Shown: positions 15,326-23,746 of the stretch, piece by piece
How the letters are laid out: each line of letters begins with the position of its first letter
Numbering within the stretch: position 1 is the stretch's first letter
Source of the DNA: Clostridia bacterium
Lineage (GTDB): Bacteria; Bacillota; Clostridia; Oscillospirales; CAG-272
Direction: 5' to 3'
NCBI GenBank assembly: GCA_017452525.1
Contig: JAFTMG010000110.1
Span: 1-37,433, forward strand
Length of the DNA stretch: 37,433 bases
Notes under the pieces: generated by a model
The model's input: the letters and a program-made list of their open reading frames with translations, nothing else
What the model was told of the DNA's origin: nothing
The model's database searches: none
Translations under genes and position numbers: made by a program

Positions 15326-15363
15326 AACAGAAAAGGGACAGCGTCAGCTGTCCCTTTTCTGTT
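15326..15363. repeat. Perfect 17-bp inverted repeat
   Basis: AACAGAAAAGGGACAGC (15326-15342) and GCTGTCCCTTTTCTGTT (15347-15363) flank a GTCA loop. The right arm recurs exactly at 721-737. It could terminate transcription in either direction, or be a small mobile palindromic repeat. It marks the end of the AT-rich patch. Confidence 0.75.
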
Positions 15364-15403
15364 GGCGTGGCATGGAAGGTGGGAGACGTCCGAAGCATGG
15401 AGA

Positions 15404-16030
15404 TCATGAATCCTTCCGATAGACGATCTGCTCACAGGTCAGATGCTCCGCTTGGATACTTCCGCCACATTCAACGGTGTTGGCGTGTAGCTTGCAGCAA
15501 TCGGCGATCCGATCACAGACGATCTTCTGTCCGTTCAGCTCGTGGACCCGGATCTCTCCCGCGTTTTTGACGTCGCCGTTGATCGTGCCGCATTGTATGC
15601 TTTGATGGCAAACCACGTCCCCGTTGATCGAGCCGTCGGCGATCACGTGTCCGTATACCTCCACCTTGAAATACTGCGTCCTGTCGTTGCAGTTGTGGGG
15701 AAACGCGATCTCAATGGGCGGCTCATCCGGTGAGAGAAGGGGCGAGACCTTCAACAGTTTCGTTCCTCTCATCTGCACCACGCGGATCACGCCGTCATCC
15801 TTCATGAGGGCGTGGAGCGGGGAATATTCCTCAATGCGATCCGAGAAAAGCGCGTCAATGGAAACGCCGAACAGCTCCGCAATCTCGGGGAGCAGCACGA
15901 TATCGGGTGTGTTGGCGTTGTTTTCCCATTTGGAGACTGCCTGGTAGGATACGCCCAACCTTTCCGCCACCTGCTCCTGCGTCAATCCGTTCCGCTGCCG
16001 CAATTGTCTGATGTTATTTCCAATGTTCAA
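15404..16030 (-). CDS. XRE family regulator with bactofilin-like C-terminal repeat domain
   Basis: A 208-residue protein that uses a TTG start, supported by AAAGGAGG about nine bases upstream and by the perfect fit of the domain start. Residues 5-60 form a Cro/C1-type helix-turn-helix (LRQRNGLTQEQVAERLGVSY, then QAVSKWEN). After a linker the second half (about 115-205) shows short glycine-and-valine strands such as GHVIADGSINGDVVC and GTINGDVKNAGEIRVHELNG. These look like a polymer-forming, bactofilin-type beta-solenoid. Seven cysteines in this half may bind metal. Such DNA-binding plus solenoid proteins are seen in Clostridia, but their signal is unknown. It is divergent from another XRE gene. 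Confidence 0.87.
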   Translation of the reverse strand: MNIGNNIRQLRQRNGLTQEQVAERLGVSYQAVSKWENNANTPDIVLLPEIAELFGVSIDALFSDRIEEYSPLHALMKDDGVIRVVQMRGTKLLKVSPLLSPDEPPIEIAFPHNCNDRTQYFKVEVYGHVIADGSINGDVVCHQSIQCGTINGDVKNAGEIRVHELNGQKIVCDRIADCCKLHANTVECGGSIQAEHLTCEQIVYRKDS

Positions 16031-16057
16031 GATGATCGCCTCCTTTGCTGTAATACC

Positions 16058-16086
16058 ATTATATCCTTTTCCGCGGACTTTTTCAA
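16058..16086 (-). promoter_or_regulatory. Promoter of the bactofilin-like XRE regulator
   Basis: On the minus strand TTGAAA (16081-16086) is followed after 17 bases by TATAAT (16058-16063). Confidence 0.75.
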
Positions 16087-16187
16087 TAGAGCAGGTCTCT
16101 AATTTCTCAACCGTTGCTTGAGTTTCTCAAAGTAAAAGCCTCTGTGCCGCGCAATCGGCAGTTGAACGGCATCCAAACATTTGATGA

Positions 16188-16216
16188 TTGCTTTTTGGCG
16201 TGCCGTGTGATACAAT
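16188..16216 (+). promoter_or_regulatory. Promoter of the TPR-type XRE regulator
   Basis: TTGCTT (16188-16193), a 17-base spacer and TACAAT (16211-16216). The spacer ends TGTGA, giving the same TGTGATACAAT core as the AraC promoter at 6993-7021. Confidence 0.7.
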
Positions 16217-16246
16217 GAGATCAGAAAAAGGCAAAGGAGAAGAAAA

Positions 16247-17416
16247 ATGCAGTTGGGTCTTGGAGCAAAAATACGCGAGCTTCGGCATCGGTGCGGGCAG
16301 AAGCAGGAGACGCTTGCCGAGGTGCTGGGGGTGACGCCGCAGGCGGTATCACGCTGGGAATCCGGGGGGAGCTATCCCGATATGGAGATTATCCCCTCAC
16401 TTGCCAATTATTTTGGAGTGACCATCGACGAGCTGTTTGGCTACGGTGAGGAGAGAAATGACAGGATCCGTGCCACCGTTGCCCGCTTGGAGGAGATGAA
16501 CGGGCAAAACTGCGGAAAAAATGTGAACATAGAAGAGTGTATTCACCTTTCGCGCCGGGCTTTGATCGAGTTTCCCGGCAATGAGCGATTGATGCTTTGC
16601 CTTGCCTCCGCCCTTTACAACGCGGGATACGTGCGGCACGGTGAGTGGCATTTGGAGGATGCGGACGGCTATGATATTTACGACACGGATGCCCATCGCG
16701 CCTACGCCGAATGGCAGGAGGCGATCCTTCTGTATGAAAAGCTGCTGACCAGCGCGAAGGAAGCGGATGTGCGGCATCGCGCGACGCGGGAACTGATCCA
16801 TTTGTATGCCAATTTGGGAGAGTATGAGAAGGCGAGCGGGCTTGCGAATACCTGCGCACCGATGAAAGACGGGCGCGAATGGATGCTCGCCGATGCCTGT
16901 GACGGAAAGCGGCGGGCGGAGTATCTGGGCGAGGGCATTTTTGCCGCGGTGGAATGGACGGCGGAGCAGATGATCCAATGTCTGATCTCGGTTCACCCCC
17001 AGCTGTCTCCTTCAGAGTCGGCGAATATCATATCCCGCGCCATCGCCTTGTTTGACTGCATCTGCGAGGAAGGGGAATACGGTATGTGCCATGCCAAGGT
17101 GGCGGAGCTGTATCTATATCTGTCGGCATATCAGTGGCAGGCAGGAGAGAAGGACATTGCCTTTGCCTCGCTGGATCGGGCGCTCGCCTGTGCGAAAGCG
17201 TACGATCAACTGTCCGGCAGGTCGGAGGACCGCTACGCTATGCCTCTTTTCCGCCATTTGCGAATGAATCCCGAAGGGTATGATTGCATGTGCCTGACCC
17301 AACAGCTGCCCGAGCGGTGGCCGGGATGGGGTGTGCCGGATCTTAGCCAGGTCAAGGAAGAAATGCAGTCGTCTCCGCGCTGGTGGGCGTGGGTCGATCA
17401 GACCCGGAATGGATGA
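16247..17416 (+). CDS. XRE family transcriptional regulator with TPR-like C-terminal domain
   Basis: A 389-residue regulator with AAAGGAG before the ATG. The N-terminal Cro/C1 helix-turn-helix (about 6-62) contains CGQKQETLAEVLGVTPQAVS and RWESGGSYPDMEIIPSLANY. The remainder is all helical with tetratricopeptide-like pairs. An example is ECIHLSRRALIEFPGNERLM near 98-117, and AIALFDCICEEGEYGMCHAK is another. This is the architecture of a widespread Firmicutes group in which the TPR part binds a peptide or another protein. The target genes are not evident. The divergent small regulator is a candidate because the two share a 216-base intergenic region. Confidence 0.88.
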   Translation: MQLGLGAKIRELRHRCGQKQETLAEVLGVTPQAVSRWESGGSYPDMEIIPSLANYFGVTIDELFGYGEERNDRIRATVARLEEMNGQNCGKNVNIEECIHLSRRALIEFPGNERLMLCLASALYNAGYVRHGEWHLEDADGYDIYDTDAHRAYAEWQEAILLYEKLLTSAKEADVRHRATRELIHLYANLGEYEKASGLANTCAPMKDGREWMLADACDGKRRAEYLGEGIFAAVEWTAEQMIQCLISVHPQLSPSESANIISRAIALFDCICEEGEYGMCHAKVAELYLYLSAYQWQAGEKDIAFASLDRALACAKAYDQLSGRSEDRYAMPLFRHLRMNPEGYDCMCLTQQLPERWPGWGVPDLSQVKEEMQSSPRWWAWVDQTRNG

Positions 17417-17430
17417 GATCGGTTTGGAAT

Positions 17431-17474
17431 AAAAACGCGCCGAGGACGCAATGTCGCGTCTTCAGCGCGTTTTT
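17431..17474 (+). terminator. Rho-independent terminator
   Basis: AAAAACGCGC (17431-17440) pairs with GCGCGTTTTT (17465-17474). Inner GAGGACGC/GCGTCTTC pairs extend the stem. Confidence 0.8.
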
Positions 17475-17513
17475 GGTGGCAACGTTCCCGATGGTGTCAA
17501 AGTGAATGTTCCC

Positions 17514-17542
17514 TTGACGGATGGCGCAAAATATGATATACT
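17514..17542 (+). promoter_or_regulatory. Promoter of the dapL-umuC-yolD cluster
   Basis: TTGACG (17514-17519), a 17-base spacer and TATACT (17537-17542). The ATG of dapL follows 28 bases later. Confidence 0.75.
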
Positions 17543-17570
17543 GAAGGTGAAAAAAGTGCGGAGGCGAAAC

Positions 17571-18764
17571 ATGCTTAAACCGAATATGCATTACGCGGAG
17601 CTGCGGGACTCCTATTTGTTTGCCCGCATTGGCGCAAAGATCAAGGATTATCAGAAGGAGCATCCCGAGGCGAGGCTGTACCGCTTGGGGATCGGCGACG
17701 TGACGCGTCCTCTTTGCCCCGCCGTGATCGCCGCCCTGCACGAAGCGGTGGACGATCAAGGCTCCTTTGACCGTTTTCACGGCTATATGCCCGAGTGCGG
17801 CGCTCCCTTTTTGCGGGAGGCGATCGCCTCGCATTATGCCGCACGCGGCGTGGCGCTGTCTGCCGATGAGGTCTTTGTGTCCGGTGGCGCCAGCGACGAG
17901 CTGGGCGATATTACCGATCTGTTTGCCCACCCCTGCCGTGCGCTGATGACCGATCCGACCTATCCTGCCTATATGGATGCCTCGGTGATGGCGGGCAGAG
18001 AGGTGACGCGCTTGCCCGCGGGGGAAGAGAACGGCTTTCTTCCCCTGCCCGACGAGAGCGCGGAGGCGGATCTGATCTATCTTTGCTCGCCAAACAATCC
18101 GACCGGCGCGGTATACGACCGCGAGCGGCTGAAGATCTGGGTGGATTATGCCAACCGCCGCGGTGCCGTGATCCTGTTTGATGCCGCTTACGAGGCATTT
18201 ATTGAGGACAGCACGCTGCCGCACAGTATCTTTGAGATCGAAGGGGCGCGGAGCTGCGCCATTGAGATCTGCTCTCTTTCCAAAACGGCGGGATTTACGG
18301 GCACGCGCTTGGGGTATACGGTGATCCCGCGGGAGCTTGTCCGAGACGGTATGTGCCTGCGGGATATGTGGGTGAGAAACCGCACCACGAAGACCAACGG
18401 CATCTCGTACATTCTGCAAAAGGGCGGTGCCGCCGTCTTCACCGAGGAGGGACAGCGGCAGATTTTTGACAACATTCGCGTCTACCGCGAAAACGCGCGG
18501 GTACTGACCGAGACCTTCGACCGATTGGGCGCTTGGTACATCGGCGGCAAAAACGCGCCGTACGTTTGGGTGAAATGCCCCGCGGGGATGGACAGCTGGT
18601 CGTTTTTCGATCTGCTTCTCCGCGAGATCGGGGTGATCGGCACCCCGGGGGAGGGCTTTGGCGCAAGCGGAGAGGGCTATTTCCGCTTTTCCACCTTCGG
18701 CAGTCCCGAGGATACCCGAGAGGCGGCAAGCCGTCTGGAACGCTTACTGAAACAATATTACTGA
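17571..18764 (+). CDS. dapL: LL-diaminopimelate aminotransferase
   Basis: A 397-residue class I PLP aminotransferase. It makes LL-2,6-diaminopimelate directly from tetrahydrodipicolinate and glutamate, bypassing the succinyl/acetyl steps of lysine and peptidoglycan synthesis. Family features are the start LKPNMHYAELRDSYLFARIG, the loop GIGDVTRPL, SPNNPTGAVYD, and the PLP-lysine segment SLSKTAGFTGTRLGY with Lys238. Length matches DapL. I chose the ATG at 17571 (GCGGAGGCG upstream) because the family sequence begins there; an upstream extension would run through the promoter. The next gene starts 22 bases after its stop, an unusual partner for a lysine gene. Confidence 0.92.
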   Translation: MLKPNMHYAELRDSYLFARIGAKIKDYQKEHPEARLYRLGIGDVTRPLCPAVIAALHEAVDDQGSFDRFHGYMPECGAPFLREAIASHYAARGVALSADEVFVSGGASDELGDITDLFAHPCRALMTDPTYPAYMDASVMAGREVTRLPAGEENGFLPLPDESAEADLIYLCSPNNPTGAVYDRERLKIWVDYANRRGAVILFDAAYEAFIEDSTLPHSIFEIEGARSCAIEICSLSKTAGFTGTRLGYTVIPRELVRDGMCLRDMWVRNRTTKTNGISYILQKGGAAVFTEEGQRQIFDNIRVYRENARVLTETFDRLGAWYIGGKNAPYVWVKCPAGMDSWSFFDLLLREIGVIGTPGEGFGASGEGYFRFSTFGSPEDTREAASRLERLLKQYY

Positions 18765-18786
18765 AGAACAAGAGAGGAGGCAGGAC

Positions 18787-20316
18787 GTGTCAGAGCAAAG
18801 ATCCTATATCGTCATCGATCTGAAGTCGTTCTATGCCTCCGTGGAGTGTATCGAGCGAGGACTTGACCCCATGAACACCAATCTGGTAGTCGCCGATTCG
18901 TCGCGCACGGAGAAGACCATTTGTCTTGCCGTCTCGCCCTCGTTGAAAAGCCACGGCATTCCCGGTCGCGCCCGTTTGTTTGAGGTGGTGCAAAGGGTGC
19001 GTGAGGTCAATGCCGCACGAAAGCGTGCCGCGGGTGGCAGGCTTCGGGGCAGCTCCTGCTATGCCAACGCCATTGCGGCGGACTCCTCCTTGGCGGTGGA
19101 CTATCTGGTGGCATCGCCGCGCATGGCGCTGTATATGGAATACAGCACCCGCATCTATCAGATCTATCTGAAATACGTTGCGCCCGAGGACATTCACGTG
19201 TATTCCATCGACGAGGTCTTCATCGACGCCACGGCGTACATCCGTGCGCGCAAGTGCAGTGCGCGGGAATTTACGCGCCTGCTTTTGCGGGACGTGCTTT
19301 CGCAAACGGGGATCACCGCCACGGCGGGGATCGGCACCAATATGTATCTCGCTAAGATCGCCATGGATATTGAGGCAAAGCACGCCCTCGCGGATGAGGA
19401 CGGCGTGCGCATGGCGGAGCTGGATGAAAGCTCCTACCGCCGCCTCTTGTGGGGACATCGCCCGCTGACCGATTTCTGGCGGGTGGGGCAGGGCTATGCC
19501 AAAAAGCTGGAGGAAAACGGGCTTTACACCATGGGCGACGTGGCGCGCTGCTCGGTGGGCTCCCCCTCCTCATATTACAACGAGGAACTGCTTTACCGCC
19601 TGTTCGGTATCAACGCAGAGTTGTTAATTGATCACGCATGGGGCTTCGAACCCTGTACGATTGCCGATATCAAGGCATATCGCCCCGAAAGCAACAGCAT
19701 CTGCTCGGGGCAGGTGCTGCAGAATCCTTATCCCTTTGAGAAGGCGAAGTTGGTGGTGCGGGAGATGACAGACCTTTTGGTGCTGGATCTGGTGGACAAG
19801 GGCTTGGTCACCGATCAGATCGTGCTGACGGTGGGATATGACGTGGAGAATCTGTCCGATCCCGCACGGGAGCGGGCATACCGTGGGCAAACTACCACCG
19901 ACCGCTATGGGCGCAAGGTCCCCAAGGCGGCGCACGGCACTGCCAATCTGGGGCAGGCGACCTCCTCCTCCAAGCGGATCATCGAGTCTGTGATGTCGCT
20001 TTACGACCGCATCGTCAGTCGGGACCTGCTGGTGCGCCGCATCACGCTGACCGCCAATCGCGTGGTGGACGAGCGAGAGGCGACTGAGGCAAGAGCGCAG
20101 GCGCCCGAGCAGCTGAGCTTTTTCGTGGATTACGAGGAGAAAGCACGGGAAGAGGCGGCAGAGCAGGAGGCGCTGGCGCGAGAGCGGCAGATGCAGAAAA
20201 CGGTGATCGCGCTGAAGAAGAAATACGGCAAAAACGCCATTCTGAAGGGCATGAACCTGCAGGAGGGCGCCACGGCAAAGGACAGAAACCGCCAGATCGG
20301 CGGACATAAGGCATAA
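18787..20316 (+). CDS. Y-family translesion DNA polymerase (UmuC/Pol V type)
   Basis: A 509-residue lesion-bypass polymerase starting at GTG with AGAGGAGG upstream. The two metal-binding motifs are visible: DLKSFYASVEC (Asp11) and YSIDEVFIDA (Asp142-Glu143). ATAGIGTNMYLAKIAMD belongs to the palm region. The little-finger domain follows. The C-terminal region contains QLSFF (442-446), which fits the beta-clamp-binding consensus, and then a lysine-rich helical tail. The length and the clamp motif resemble UmuC-like proteins of Firmicutes plasmids and chromosomes rather than DinB. No umuD is next to it. A YolD-like gene follows by 40 bases, the usual Firmicutes partner. No LexA box was recognised nearby. 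Confidence 0.9.
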   Translation: MSEQRSYIVIDLKSFYASVECIERGLDPMNTNLVVADSSRTEKTICLAVSPSLKSHGIPGRARLFEVVQRVREVNAARKRAAGGRLRGSSCYANAIAADSSLAVDYLVASPRMALYMEYSTRIYQIYLKYVAPEDIHVYSIDEVFIDATAYIRARKCSAREFTRLLLRDVLSQTGITATAGIGTNMYLAKIAMDIEAKHALADEDGVRMAELDESSYRRLLWGHRPLTDFWRVGQGYAKKLEENGLYTMGDVARCSVGSPSSYYNEELLYRLFGINAELLIDHAWGFEPCTIADIKAYRPESNSICSGQVLQNPYPFEKAKLVVREMTDLLVLDLVDKGLVTDQIVLTVGYDVENLSDPARERAYRGQTTTDRYGRKVPKAAHGTANLGQATSSSKRIIESVMSLYDRIVSRDLLVRRITLTANRVVDEREATEARAQAPEQLSFFVDYEEKAREEAAEQEALARERQMQKTVIALKKKYGKNAILKGMNLQEGATAKDRNRQIGGHKA

Positions 20317-20356
20317 GTTGAAACACAACGAAACGTTGAAATATGGAGGTGGATCG

Positions 20357-20800
20357 ATGCCAAAAGAACGGGAAACACACGCGTACGATGATATCATTGA
20401 TCTGCCGCATCCCGATTCCCGCCGCCATCCCCGCATGTCCCGCCTCGACCGCGCGGCACAATTTGCCCCCTTTGCGGCGTTGACGGGCTACGGTGCCGCC
20501 GTGGAGGAAACGGCACGGCTGACCGAGATGCCGCTGGAGCAGGACGAGACGGCGAAGGCGGTGCTGAACGAAAAGCTGCGGATGCTTGCCGATTTTTTGG
20601 CGGAGGCGCCGCAGGTCACCATCACCTATTTTTTGCCCGATGAGCGGAAGGCGGGCGGCGCTTACGTGCGTGTCAGCGGCACGGTCAAGGCGGTGGAGGA
20701 ATACGAGCGTACCGTCGTGATGACGGACAAAACGGTGATCCCCATGGAGAGCATCCGCGAGATCAGCGGAGAGCTGTTTGAGGGGCTCGAGACAGAGTAA
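20357..20800 (+). CDS. YolD-like protein
   Basis: A 147-residue protein with the clostridial YolD signature MSRLDRAAQFAPFAALTGYG at about 28-47. A basic, proline-rich N-terminus precedes it. A small C-terminal beta domain (YFLPDERKAGGAYVRVSG and VIPMESIREISGE) looks like an RNA-binding Sm-type barrel. The ATG at 20357 follows GGAGGT by six bases; an in-frame start 39 bases upstream lacks a ribosome site. YolD-like proteins are regularly encoded next to Y-family polymerases in Firmicutes and are thought to replace UmuD in controlling them. This one fits that pairing. Confidence 0.88.
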   Translation: MPKERETHAYDDIIDLPHPDSRRHPRMSRLDRAAQFAPFAALTGYGAAVEETARLTEMPLEQDETAKAVLNEKLRMLADFLAEAPQVTITYFLPDERKAGGAYVRVSGTVKAVEEYERTVVMTDKTVIPMESIREISGELFEGLETE

Positions 20801-20816
20801 GACGGAGGTACGAAAT

Positions 20817-21338
20817 ATGATCAAAAGAATACTTGCCGCGGTGTTGGCTTTGGCGGCACTTCTGGCGTTGGTGAGTTGCGTGCAGGTCACGCCGCCGGAT
20901 CAAGGTAGAGGAAAAGCGTATTTGCTGGCGGTCGCACGGCGAGAGTCGGGGCAGGAGGGTGCTACGGTCGAAACGGTCGGTCAGGCATCCGAGCGGGAAA
21001 AGACACTTTTGTGGTTTATGTTCACGGCGGCAGACGGCGAGCGCACCTACTCCGCCATCGAATTTGAGGTGCTGGATACCAGCGCGATAGACGGCAATTT
21101 GTATCGCTTCGTTCACACGTACAAGCCGCGAGAGCGCGGGGAGGACATTCGCGTATGCGAATGGGATGGCGGGTATTCCATTCTGATCAATCGTCCCGAC
21201 TGCCGATATCTGGAATTGACCTACGGCGACGCCAAGCCGCAGCTGGTCGACATATATCAGGTGCCGACCGCCTTTTCCGCCGACCCCATTCCCGATGAAT
21301 ACCGTTTTCTGGACGAGGATCAAAAGGAATTGCGCTGA
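20817..21338 (+). CDS. Small lipoprotein, unknown function
   Basis: A 173-residue protein with a classical lipoprotein signal. A short basic start (MIKR) and an Ala/Leu core lead to a lipobox ending at Cys21 (LALVSC). GGAGGT lies seven bases before the ATG. The mature part alternates strands and helices with no clear catalytic motif; FTAADGERTYSAIEFEVLD and WDGGYSILINRPDCRYLEL are typical pieces. I do not recognise a family. It lies 16 bases after the YolD-like gene and is probably co-transcribed, ending at a shared bidirectional terminator. A link to DNA damage is not obvious. Confidence 0.7.
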   Translation: MIKRILAAVLALAALLALVSCVQVTPPDQGRGKAYLLAVARRESGQEGATVETVGQASEREKTLLWFMFTAADGERTYSAIEFEVLDTSAIDGNLYRFVHTYKPRERGEDIRVCEWDGGYSILINRPDCRYLELTYGDAKPQLVDIYQVPTAFSADPIPDEYRFLDEDQKELR

Positions 21339-21394
21339 TCCGTTCTGCGAGCGGAAAAGCGGGATGAAAATTTGGTTTTGTCTGTCAAAACAAC

Positions 21395-21436
21395 AAAGCG
21401 GGCTGAGCCACGGATTTGTGGCTCAGCCTGCTTTTT
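21395..21436. terminator. Bidirectional terminator
   Basis: The arms 21395-21411 and 21418-21434 form a GC-rich stem with loop GGATTT. T runs lie on both strands, serving the lipoprotein gene (+) and the anti-sigma-like gene (-). Confidence 0.85.
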
Positions 21437-21441
21437 GGATC

Positions 21442-22896
21442 CTATGATTTTGCGGCAAGCTCCTCTGTCATGGCGAGACTGCTCAGCAGCAGCTCCAGTA
21501 TATCCCGTCCCGTAACGTGAATGGAATAGATGAGATTTCCTTCGAAGTAGTTTACGAGATATTCCTGAGGGTCGTTGTCGGGTTGATCCAGCGGTTGAAG
21601 AGGTTCCTTTATAATGTAGAAGGTGCGCCCGTTTATGGGGTATTGCTCGGTATAACGTGGGGTTTCCTCATAGTCCTCACGGTGATACTCCTGATCTTCC
21701 GGTAAATAGTGTGCACAGACAGACCAGCGATCGTCGGCGCTCTCCCAACGAACATCCCATATAGTGGGGTTGGTTTTGCTTGTCGTGCCGTGCTGTACCT
21801 TGACCTTGAAATCGCCTAAGCCCTCGGCGGCATCGTCCACCGCCAAAAGATGGATGCCTTCATATTGGATGAAGTCCGCTGTGGTGCCGTAGGTCGCGCG
21901 ATAGAGATGGGGGCGCTCATACTGCGTGGGATCGAGAAGGTCTACGGTCTTGGCGGTGTCCGTGTCCGTATCGGTGTCGGGGGCAACGGGGGGAGCGGCG
22001 GCGGGAATGATCCTGCTCGCGGGAGTGGCGTGATCGATCAGAAAGATCATCGTTTCGTAATCGTAGGCATCAATATAGTACATCAGTCTGTCGTATTCAA
22101 AAAACGCACGGTAGCTGCCGTCACCCAATTTCCAATAAAAACAGGTATGTCCACCGGACTCATAGCTGTCATACCGTGTTTCATAGTAGGCGGTATCGAG
22201 CGGTTTGAAGGTTGTATGGCATGTTGCGGAAAACCTCCAGCGTCCGTTGTTCGCCCTCCATTGGATCGTCCACGCATCAAAGTGATTCCCAAGGCGATAA
22301 TCGTACCCGTGGTAATTGACCGTGATCTGATACGGTGTGAGCTTCTCTGTCAAGCCGTTGGGGCAGAGGATATCGGGCGGCTGCTCGGCGCGGATCATCT
22401 CCTTAGTGTTGTTGTAAGTGGCGGTGTAGCCGGGCTCCTTTGTAAACTCCGTCGTATCCGTGTAGTCCACGGGGGCAGGCTTGATGGAGGTCGACAGGAA
22501 GCTCAGCACGGGGTCCAACGCCGTTTTGCTCGGATCTTCGAAATTTTTTCTGCCTGAGACGTGGATCGCCATGGCGGGGAGGGCGACGCAGAACATGGCA
22601 AGCACGGTCAGAACGGCGGCAAGGCGAAGGACGACCCTGACGGCTACACGCGGTGCGCGATGCCGCGTGCTGTGAGGTGCCGCTTTCAGCTCTGCCTGCA
22701 AACGCTTTTCTGTGACCGCCGCGGGGACTGCCGTATCGGGGGAAAGCTCCTGCAGATATTCGGCACATTCGCGGATCAGCTGCTCGTCGGCTTCTTCACC
22801 GCGCGTAAGTTCGGCATCGATCGTCTGTATCAGCCAGGCGACGGTCTGCTCGGTCGCATGCTCTTTTTTGGTATGTTTGGTTTTGCGTTTCATCAT
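21442..22896 (-). CDS. Membrane-anchored anti-sigma-like protein with duplicated extracellular domain
   Basis: A 484-residue protein. The second ATG (22896) is chosen because AAAGGA sits eight bases before it, whereas the longer start overlaps that site. Residues 1-80 are a soluble helical region with WLIQTIDAELTRGEEADEQL. One membrane segment follows (about 86-110). Outside the membrane are two related domains, about 155-300 and 335-478, joined by an acidic Thr/Asp linker (DTDTDTDT). Both show YxATYxxT, a W-x-[IV]-x-W strand (WTIQWRA and WDVRWES), a later [YF]-strand and a final hydrophobic helix. The gene follows an ECF sigma gene by 33 bases, which suggests an anti-sigma role. No zinc-binding anti-sigma motif was seen. 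Confidence 0.7.
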   Translation of the reverse strand: MMKRKTKHTKKEHATEQTVAWLIQTIDAELTRGEEADEQLIRECAEYLQELSPDTAVPAAVTEKRLQAELKAAPHSTRHRAPRVAVRVVLRLAAVLTVLAMFCVALPAMAIHVSGRKNFEDPSKTALDPVLSFLSTSIKPAPVDYTDTTEFTKEPGYTATYNNTKEMIRAEQPPDILCPNGLTEKLTPYQITVNYHGYDYRLGNHFDAWTIQWRANNGRWRFSATCHTTFKPLDTAYYETRYDSYESGGHTCFYWKLGDGSYRAFFEYDRLMYYIDAYDYETMIFLIDHATPASRIIPAAAPPVAPDTDTDTDTAKTVDLLDPTQYERPHLYRATYGTTADFIQYEGIHLLAVDDAAEGLGDFKVKVQHGTTSKTNPTIWDVRWESADDRWSVCAHYLPEDQEYHREDYEETPRYTEQYPINGRTFYIIKEPLQPLDQPDNDPQEYLVNYFEGNLIYSIHVTGRDILELLLSSLAMTEELAAKS

Positions 22897-22929
22897 GAAT
22901 TCCATCCTTTCTCGAATACAGGCGGCTTG

Positions 22930-23478
22930 TCAGTCGTCACTCTTCAGCTCGTCCCACATGCCGCGGATCCTGCGTTTGACCCTCAGCCAGCGAACGCGAA
23001 GTGCGTTTTGCGAAAGTCCGAGCCGTGCGGCGATCGTCTCGTCACTTTCCTTCGCCACGATCTTGGCATGAAAGAGTGCCGCGTCGCTTTCCGACAGCCT
23101 GCCCATGATCTCCTTGATATAGCGAGCGTATTCCTCCTCGCCATGCCTCAGTGAGGGCTCGGGCGGTGCGATGGGGTATTGGCTGTCGGTCATTTCCTCC
23201 AGACTGATCAGCACAGGTCCGCGGCGCTTTTTTTTGATCTCATCGCGCATCAGATTCTGCGCGGTCAGAAGGAGCCAGCGGAGCAGTCCCGCCTCGGTGC
23301 GGGAGTCAAGCCCTTCCCATTTTTGCCACAGAATATGGAGCGCCTGCGCGGCAACGTCTTCCGCATCCTGTCGGTTACAGGCATACTTCCGCTGAAGATA
23401 GGTGACAAGCCTTGGAAAGCAGGAGCGATAGATATTCTGATAGGTCTGCTCGTTCGATTGTTTTGTCATATCCGTCAT
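22930..23478 (-). CDS. ECF-type RNA polymerase sigma factor
   Basis: A 182-residue sigma-70 family protein with only regions 2 and 4. Region 2 (about 15-85) includes LVTYLQRKYACNRQDAEDVA, then WLLLTAQNLMRDEIKKKRRG. Region 4 (about 125-178) contains GRLSESDAALFHAKIVAKES and the DNA-binding helix-turn-helix DETIAARLGLSQNALRVRWL. It directs RNA polymerase to a small regulon. Two starts (23478 and 23469) are possible. It is co-transcribed with the membrane protein downstream, its presumed regulator. Its own promoter looks like a housekeeping type rather than the paired AAC/CGT boxes of self-activating ECF genes. Confidence 0.88.
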   Translation of the reverse strand: MTDMTKQSNEQTYQNIYRSCFPRLVTYLQRKYACNRQDAEDVAAQALHILWQKWEGLDSRTEAGLLRWLLLTAQNLMRDEIKKKRRGPVLISLEEMTDSQYPIAPPEPSLRHGEEEYARYIKEIMGRLSESDAALFHAKIVAKESDETIAARLGLSQNALRVRWLRVKRRIRGMWDELKSDD

Positions 23479-23515
23479 TCTTTCCGCCCCCTTTTCGATA
23501 CTTCTTCTTTTCTTT

Positions 23516-23544
23516 ATGATACACGATCGGGGGCAACTTGTAAA
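23516..23544 (-). promoter_or_regulatory. Promoter of the ECF sigma gene
   Basis: On the minus strand TTTACA (23539-23544), a 17-base spacer and TATCAT (23516-23521), 38 bases before the ATG. Confidence 0.65.
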
Positions 23545-23717
23545 GAGAATTCACGCGATTTCCCGAGGATGCATTGGCGGTTTTGTCAAAGCACCCCTAT
23601 TATATAATGGACGAGACCGCCCGAAAATTACAGCCTGCGACAAAATTTTTAAAAAAATCACAAAAAGAAAATCGGAGGGCAGCACTTTTCTTTTTTCGCC
23701 CGATTTTGAGAAAGGCA

Positions 23718-23746
23718 TTGCAAAACATCGGGCGATGGTGTAAAAT
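23718..23746 (+). promoter_or_regulatory. Promoter of the FAD-dependent oxidoreductase gene
   Basis: TTGCAA (23718-23723), a 17-base spacer and TAAAAT (23741-23746). Confidence 0.65.
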
